Of a stretch of 64,000 nucleotides of DNA, positions 60,416 to 64,000 are shown piece by piece (positions within the stretch are counted from its first letter, which is position 1; each line of letters opens with the position of its first letter). The notes below the pieces were generated by a model. That model worked only from the letters and a program-made list of their open reading frames with translations, was not told where the DNA came from and ran no database searches. Origin of the DNA: JBNKZU01 sp050301795 (GTDB taxonomy: Bacteria > Pseudomonadota > Gammaproteobacteria > Thiohalomonadales > Thiohalomonadaceae). Both the position numbers and the translations under genes were made by a program. The stretch spans positions 124,001 through 188,000 of the forward strand of contig JBNKZU010000014.1 in NCBI GenBank assembly GCA_050301795.1. The letters are read 5' to 3'.

Positions 60416-60778
60416 CTATTTTTTTAATAATTCGATGATTTTATTGCGTACTGTTTCAATATCATTTGAGTTTTTAAACTCATTATAGACACTCTCTTTT
60501 TCTTGTGGTGAGAGCTTTTGATAAAAGACATAACTACCAAAATACTCAGCTTTTAAGTGTTCCTCAAAGATCTCTTGAGTCGAGGCGTCAATATTATTTT
60601 TTAAAGAAAATTTGGTATTCTTCCATTCAGAATTACTTTTATTAACTGTTTCCGTACCCGCCTCTTCATTAAGCACATCCAGATACCCACTACTAACAGA
60701 GTAGACTGGTGATGGGCTAATTATTGGAAATAAAAGCAGCACCATGACTATCTGTTTTTTTATATTATTAATTATCAA
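60416..60778 (-). CDS. Small secreted protein, function unknown
   Basis: 120 residues with a signal peptide (about 1-28, hydrophobic VMVLLLFPIISPSPVYS) and a charged helical mature part with LSPQEKESVYNEFKNSNDIETVRNKIIELL. It starts with TTG at 60778 behind GGGGGA. The gene is markedly AT-rich. It precedes the rhodanese gene by 23 bases in the same direction, so the two are probably one transcript ended by the terminator at 59614-59642. No family recognised. Confidence 0.6.
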   Translation of the reverse strand: MIINNIKKQIVMVLLLFPIISPSPVYSVSSGYLDVLNEEAGTETVNKSNSEWKNTKFSLKNNIDASTQEIFEEHLKAEYFGSYVFYQKLSPQEKESVYNEFKNSNDIETVRNKIIELLKK

Positions 60779-60975
60779 AACCGATTCCCCCTTCTGATAC
60801 GTTCATATTTTTGCAAGTCCCTGTTACAAATTATTTATTAGAACTATAGTATAAAAAGTCGATTGATCCTCATTTCTATGACTATAATTTTTTATATTTT
60901 CATAACCATATCCAATACTGGGAAATAGATGCAAGCGATTTAAACCTAAATCGTAACAATTAAGATAAAGCGAAT

Positions 60976-60997
60976 ATTCTTATATAAATAAGAATAA
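60976..60997. repeat. AT-rich palindrome
   Basis: TATTCTTAT-ATAA-ATAAGAATA, a perfect 9-bp inverted repeat in the AT-rich gap between ilvC and the small secreted protein gene. It may be an operator for the latter; nothing more can be said. Confidence 0.4.
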
Positions 60998-61007
60998 TGC
61001 ACACATA

Positions 61008-61038
61008 AAAAAAGGCTGGTAAAAACCAGCCTTTTTTA
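61008..61038 (-). terminator. Terminator of the ilvBNC operon
   Basis: A-rich stem AAAAGGCTGGT and ACCAGCCTTTT with a four-base loop, flanked by A on one side and T on the other, so it can act in both directions. It lies 15 bases after the ilvC stop. Confidence 0.93.
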
Positions 61039-61052
61039 CAGTGATATGAGTG

Positions 61053-62069
61053 TTAGTTTTTACTCTTATCAACAAGTGCGTTTGCTGTGATCCACGGCAT
61101 CATAGAGCGTAGTTTTCCACCGACAGTCTCTATAGGATGTGCGGCGTTAAGGCGTCGCATTGCAGTCATTTCAGGGTAGTTGGACATCCCTTCAAGAATG
61201 AATTTCTTCGCATACTCACCGGTCTGGATGTTATGCAGCGCCTCTTTCATCGCCCAACGACTCTCTTCGTTGATTACCTTGGGACCAGTCACATACTCAC
61301 CATACTCTGCATTATTTGATATGGAGTAGTTCATGTTGGCGATACCACCTTCGTACATCAGGTCAACAATGAGCTTCAGTTCATGCAGACACTCAAAATA
61401 AGCCATTTCAGGTGCATAGCCTGCTTCGACCAGCGTTTCAAAGCCCGCTTTAACCAGCTCAACTGCACCACCGCAAAGTACTGCCTGCTCACCGAACAGG
61501 TCGGTTTCAGTCTCGTCTTTAAAGGTGGTTTCGATGATACCGGTACGACCGCCACCCACACCTGATGCGTATGAAAGTGCGATCTCTTTTGCTTTGCCTG
61601 AGGCATCCTGGAATACTGCGATCAGATCAGGGATACCGCCACCTTTAACAAACTCAGAGCGCACGGTATGGCCAGGAGCCTTTGGCGCAATCATAATGAC
61701 ATCCAAATCAGCACGAGGAACGATCTGGTTGTAGTGAATAGCAAAACCATGGGCAAATGCCAAGACAGCTCCTTGCTTCAAGTTCGGCGCAACCTCTGCT
61801 TTATAGAGCTGTGACTGAAACTCGTCAGGGGTCAGAATCATGACCAGATCGGCTTGAGCAACAGCCTCTGGTACGTTCTTAACCGTTAATCCAGCATTCT
61901 CTGCTTTTGCCGCTGAAGCTGAACCTTCACGTAGCGCAACAGTAACATCAACACCAGAATCCTTAAGATTGTTTGCATGTGCATGTCCTTGTGAACCGTA
62001 ACCTACGATTGTTACCTTCATTCCTTTGATGATCGAAAGATCACAATCTTTGTCGTAATAGATATTCAT
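61053..62069 (-). CDS. ilvC: Ketol-acid reductoisomerase (class I)
   Basis: Second common step of valine, leucine and isoleucine synthesis: isomerisation and NADPH-dependent reduction of acetolactate or acetohydroxybutyrate. The N-terminal Rossmann domain has TIVGYGSQGHAHANNL (about residues 20-35), and the C-terminal knotted helical domain holds the metal-binding DETETDLFGEQAVLCGG (D and E ligands) and ECLHELKLIVDLMYEGG. Length 338 is that of the short class I enzyme. It follows ilvN by 43 bases. Confidence 0.97.
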   Translation of the reverse strand: MNIYYDKDCDLSIIKGMKVTIVGYGSQGHAHANNLKDSGVDVTVALREGSASAAKAENAGLTVKNVPEAVAQADLVMILTPDEFQSQLYKAEVAPNLKQGAVLAFAHGFAIHYNQIVPRADLDVIMIAPKAPGHTVRSEFVKGGGIPDLIAVFQDASGKAKEIALSYASGVGGGRTGIIETTFKDETETDLFGEQAVLCGGAVELVKAGFETLVEAGYAPEMAYFECLHELKLIVDLMYEGGIANMNYSISNNAEYGEYVTGPKVINEESRWAMKEALHNIQTGEYAKKFILEGMSNYPEMTAMRRLNAAHPIETVGGKLRSMMPWITANALVDKSKN

Positions 62070-62112
62070 CTCTTTTACCTTAGCTATTTGGTTAAAATTA
62101 AGTTATTGAAGT

Positions 62113-62607
62113 TTAGACATGGAGCTTTTTGTCGCCCCTTGGGATACCGCTGACACCTGAACGTACTGTTTCCAATATGGTTGTCGCTCCCATCGCCTGA
62201 ATAAATGAATCGAGTTTTTCTGCTGCACCAGTGAGCTCCATGGTGTAGCTTTTTTCTGTTACATCGATAAAGTGCGCTCTGAAGATCTCTGCAAGTCGTT
62301 TGATCTCAGCTCGCTCTTCATGTCCTACTGCTTTTACCTTTATCAACATCAGTTCTCGTTCGATATGAGGCCCTTCTGTCAAATCAAGGATCTTCACCAC
62401 ATCAACCAACTTATTCAGTTGTTTTGTGATCTGTTCAATGACTTGATCTGAACCTCGAGTAACCAGTGTCATTCGGGATAAGGATAGATCCTCTGTTGGT
62501 GCAACCGTCAGTGATTCGATATTGTAACCCCGTGCAGAAAACAGCCCTGCAACGCGAGACAGTGCTCCTGACTCATTCTCCATCAGTATAGAAATTATGT
62601 GTCTCAT
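62113..62607 (-). CDS. ilvN: Acetolactate synthase small (regulatory) subunit
   Basis: Valine-sensing regulatory subunit. The N-terminal ACT domain starts RHIISILMENESGALSRVAGLFSARGYNIESLTVAPTED, and a second C-terminal domain follows from about residue 80. Length 164 matches the IlvH/IlvN type with complete C-terminal part. The start overlaps the ilvB stop by four bases (ATGA), so subunits are made in step. Whether it should be called ilvH or ilvN cannot be decided here. Confidence 0.94.
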   Translation of the reverse strand: MRHIISILMENESGALSRVAGLFSARGYNIESLTVAPTEDLSLSRMTLVTRGSDQVIEQITKQLNKLVDVVKILDLTEGPHIERELMLIKVKAVGHEERAEIKRLAEIFRAHFIDVTEKSYTMELTGAAEKLDSFIQAMGATTILETVRSGVSGIPRGDKKLHV

Positions 62608-64000
62608 ACCAGAATCATCTCCTCTAATCCTGCTCCTGCCGGAACCATCGGGTAGACATTCTCTGTTGGATCGGTCACAAAGTTCATAAAGACAAACTTA
62701 TCTTTCATCTTAAAGGCTTCTTTTAACGCATTCTCAACATCTGCTGGATTATCGATATGCATTCCAACATGGCCATAGGCCTCAGCCAATTTGACAAAAT
62801 CGGGTTGGCTCTCAACCACGACCTGTGAGTAGCGTTCTTCGTAGAAGAACTCCTGCCACTGACGAACCATGCCGAGATAGCCATTATTTAGACAGATCAC
62901 CTTAATTGGCAGTTTTTCTTGCTGACAGGTGGCAAGCTCCTGAATATTCATCTGAATGCCACCATCACCTGCGACACAGGCAACCTGTGCCTTTGGATGA
63001 GCCAGTTGTATTCCCATTGCCGCAGGCAAACCGAAACCCATGGTTCCAAGACCACCAGAATTGACCCAACGACGCGGCTTATCAAACTTATAAAACTGAG
63101 CAGCCCACATCTGGTGTTGGCCAACATCCGAGGCCACAAAAGCATTGCCCTTAGTAATTTTGTAGAGGGTATCAAGTACATACTGAGGTTTGATTGGCAT
63201 ATCAGGCTTCTGCTCATACTTGAGACAATCAATGCTGCGCCACTTTTCGAGCTGCTCCCACCACTTGTTTTGGGACTCTTTATCGCTCTTGATTTCGCTA
63301 GCACTGATCAATTTCTCCATATCCTTGAGAACATTCCCAACACCACCCACGATGGGAATATCCACCGTAACGGTTTTAGAGATCGATGCCGGATCGATAT
63401 CAATATGGATAATCTTTGCTTTAGGGGCGAACTTGGCAATATGGCCGGTTACACGGTCATCAAAACGAGCGCCTATCGCGATCAGAACGTCACAGTGTGA
63501 TACCGCCATATTGGCTTCGTATGTACCATGCATTCCGAGCATTCCAAGGAATTGCCGATCTGTTGCTGGGTAGGCTCCAAGACCCATTGAGGTGCTGGTT
63601 ACAGGAATGTTGAGCTTTAAAGCGATCTCCGTCATCGCCTTACCCGCATCATCCAGAATAACGCCACCACCAGAATAGATCAGCGGACGTTTAGCCTTTA
63701 GAATCATATCCACGGCACGTTTAATCTGTCCTGAGTGCCCCTTTACAACTGGGTTGTACGAACGCATTGAGATACGCTTTGGATAGACATAGCGTACCTT
63801 CTCGGCGGTGACATCTTTTGGCACATCAACGACAACCGGACCGGGGCGGCCAGTGGTTGCAATGTAAAACGCCTTTTTCAACGTCGTTGCAAGATCTTTA
63901 ACATCCTTTACGAGAAAGTTGTGTTTAACGCATGGACGGGTAATACCAACGGTATCGACCTCCTGAAATGCATCGTTACCAATCAGTGCGGTCGGCACCT
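62604..64000 (-). CDS. ilvB: Acetolactate synthase large subunit, partial (3' part)
   Basis: About 465 C-terminal residues; the N-terminal ~110, with the catalytic glutamate, lie beyond the right edge. Visible are DAFQEVDTVGITRPCVKHNF at the cut end, the central FAD-binding domain (about LGMLGMHGTYEANMAVSHCDVLIAIGARFDDRVTG region) and the TPP-binding domain with GDGGIQMNIQELATCQQEKLPIKVICLNN (GDG...NN motif). It makes acetolactate or acetohydroxybutyrate from pyruvate and 2-oxo acids. Coupled to ilvN. Its leader, if any, is outside the window. Confidence 0.96.
   Translation of the reverse strand, partial: VPTALIGNDAFQEVDTVGITRPCVKHNFLVKDVKDLATTLKKAFYIATTGRPGPVVVDVPKDVTAEKVRYVYPKRISMRSYNPVVKGHSGQIKRAVDMILKAKRPLIYSGGGVILDDAGKAMTEIALKLNIPVTSTSMGLGAYPATDRQFLGMLGMHGTYEANMAVSHCDVLIAIGARFDDRVTGHIAKFAPKAKIIHIDIDPASISKTVTVDIPIVGGVGNVLKDMEKLISASEIKSDKESQNKWWEQLEKWRSIDCLKYEQKPDMPIKPQYVLDTLYKITKGNAFVASDVGQHQMWAAQFYKFDKPRRWVNSGGLGTMGFGLPAAMGIQLAHPKAQVACVAGDGGIQMNIQELATCQQEKLPIKVICLNNGYLGMVRQWQEFFYEERYSQVVVESQPDFVKLAEAYGHVGMHIDNPADVENALKEAFKMKDKFVFMNFVTDPTENVYPMVPAGAGLEEMILV

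Noticed and set aside
1..64000. CRISPR arrays, tRNA or rRNA genes, insertion sequences, prophage genes
   Set aside because: No regularly spaced repeats, cloverleaf-like sequences, transposase, integrase or phage structural motifs were seen while reading both strands; short or degenerate cases could have escaped reading by eye.

Overview
The window reads as a chromosome segment of a free-living or symbiotic gammaproteobacterium. The support is the gene content and order: mreBCD-mrdA-rodA-mltB-rlpA-dacA-ybeD-lipB, a full System I cytochrome c maturation operon (ccmABCDEFGHI), glnE-ilvE-hldE, GatCAB, OxyR with a peroxiredoxin-glutaredoxin fusion, and ilvBNC-pssA-leuA. The base composition looks moderate by eye (not computed). 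I cannot name a species. A CysB-like LysR regulator, a periplasmic rhodanese protein, a TauE/SafE exporter and a pyruvate:ferredoxin oxidoreductase are compatible with a sulfur-metabolising lineage, but this is inference. No transposase, prophage, integron, CRISPR array, rRNA or tRNA gene was seen.

Layout. 1-6017 (minus strand): the 5' part of an FAD oxidoreductase gene, hldE, ilvE, glnE. 6137-7892: divergent prx-grx and oxyR. 7910-13096 (minus): hslO with two small envelope genes behind it, and gatC, gatA, gatB. The gat genes are split by a 289-bp repeat with terminal inverted repeats and an array of small hairpins; a shortened copy of the same repeat lies after gatB. 13414-23711 (plus): a nearly gap-free cell-elongation and peptidoglycan block (mreBCD, PBP2, RodA, MltB, RlpA, DacA), then a D-amino acid aminotransferase, ybeD and lipB. 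23697-32773 (minus): a secreted protein, a YihY-family membrane protein, and ccmABCDEFGHI with its own terminator and a candidate promoter. 33064-40860: mixed accessory genes, including a 57-aa ORF with its own terminator, a CoA-binding protein, a radical SAM protein, a UPF0149 protein, a TauE/SafE protein, an EgtB-like protein lacking iron ligands, an orphan hybrid histidine kinase and a LysR regulator.

41063-54737 (plus) is the most distinctive part: rnfB, a 1636-residue pyruvate:ferredoxin oxidoreductase, rnfC-D-G-E-A, a 67-aa Cys-rich membrane protein, PEP synthase and its regulator PpsR. A coherent reading is that Rnf uses the ion gradient to reduce ferredoxin, the oxidoreductase uses it to make pyruvate from acetyl-CoA and CO2, and PEP synthase carries pyruvate towards biosynthesis under PpsR control; the reverse (oxidative) direction cannot be excluded from sequence. 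54884-64000 (minus): a small secreted protein, rimI, uracil-DNA glycosylase, leuA behind a leader peptide with five consecutive leucine codons, pssA, a rhodanese protein, a small secreted protein, ilvC, ilvN and a partial ilvB.

Main non-obvious observations: the Rnf/PFOR/PEP-synthase locus and its NqrM-like small protein; the AGGA-loop hairpin array inside the gat operon; the leucine attenuator of leuA; and an apparent AUA start codon of mreC, which makes a conventional start call lose 18 residues.
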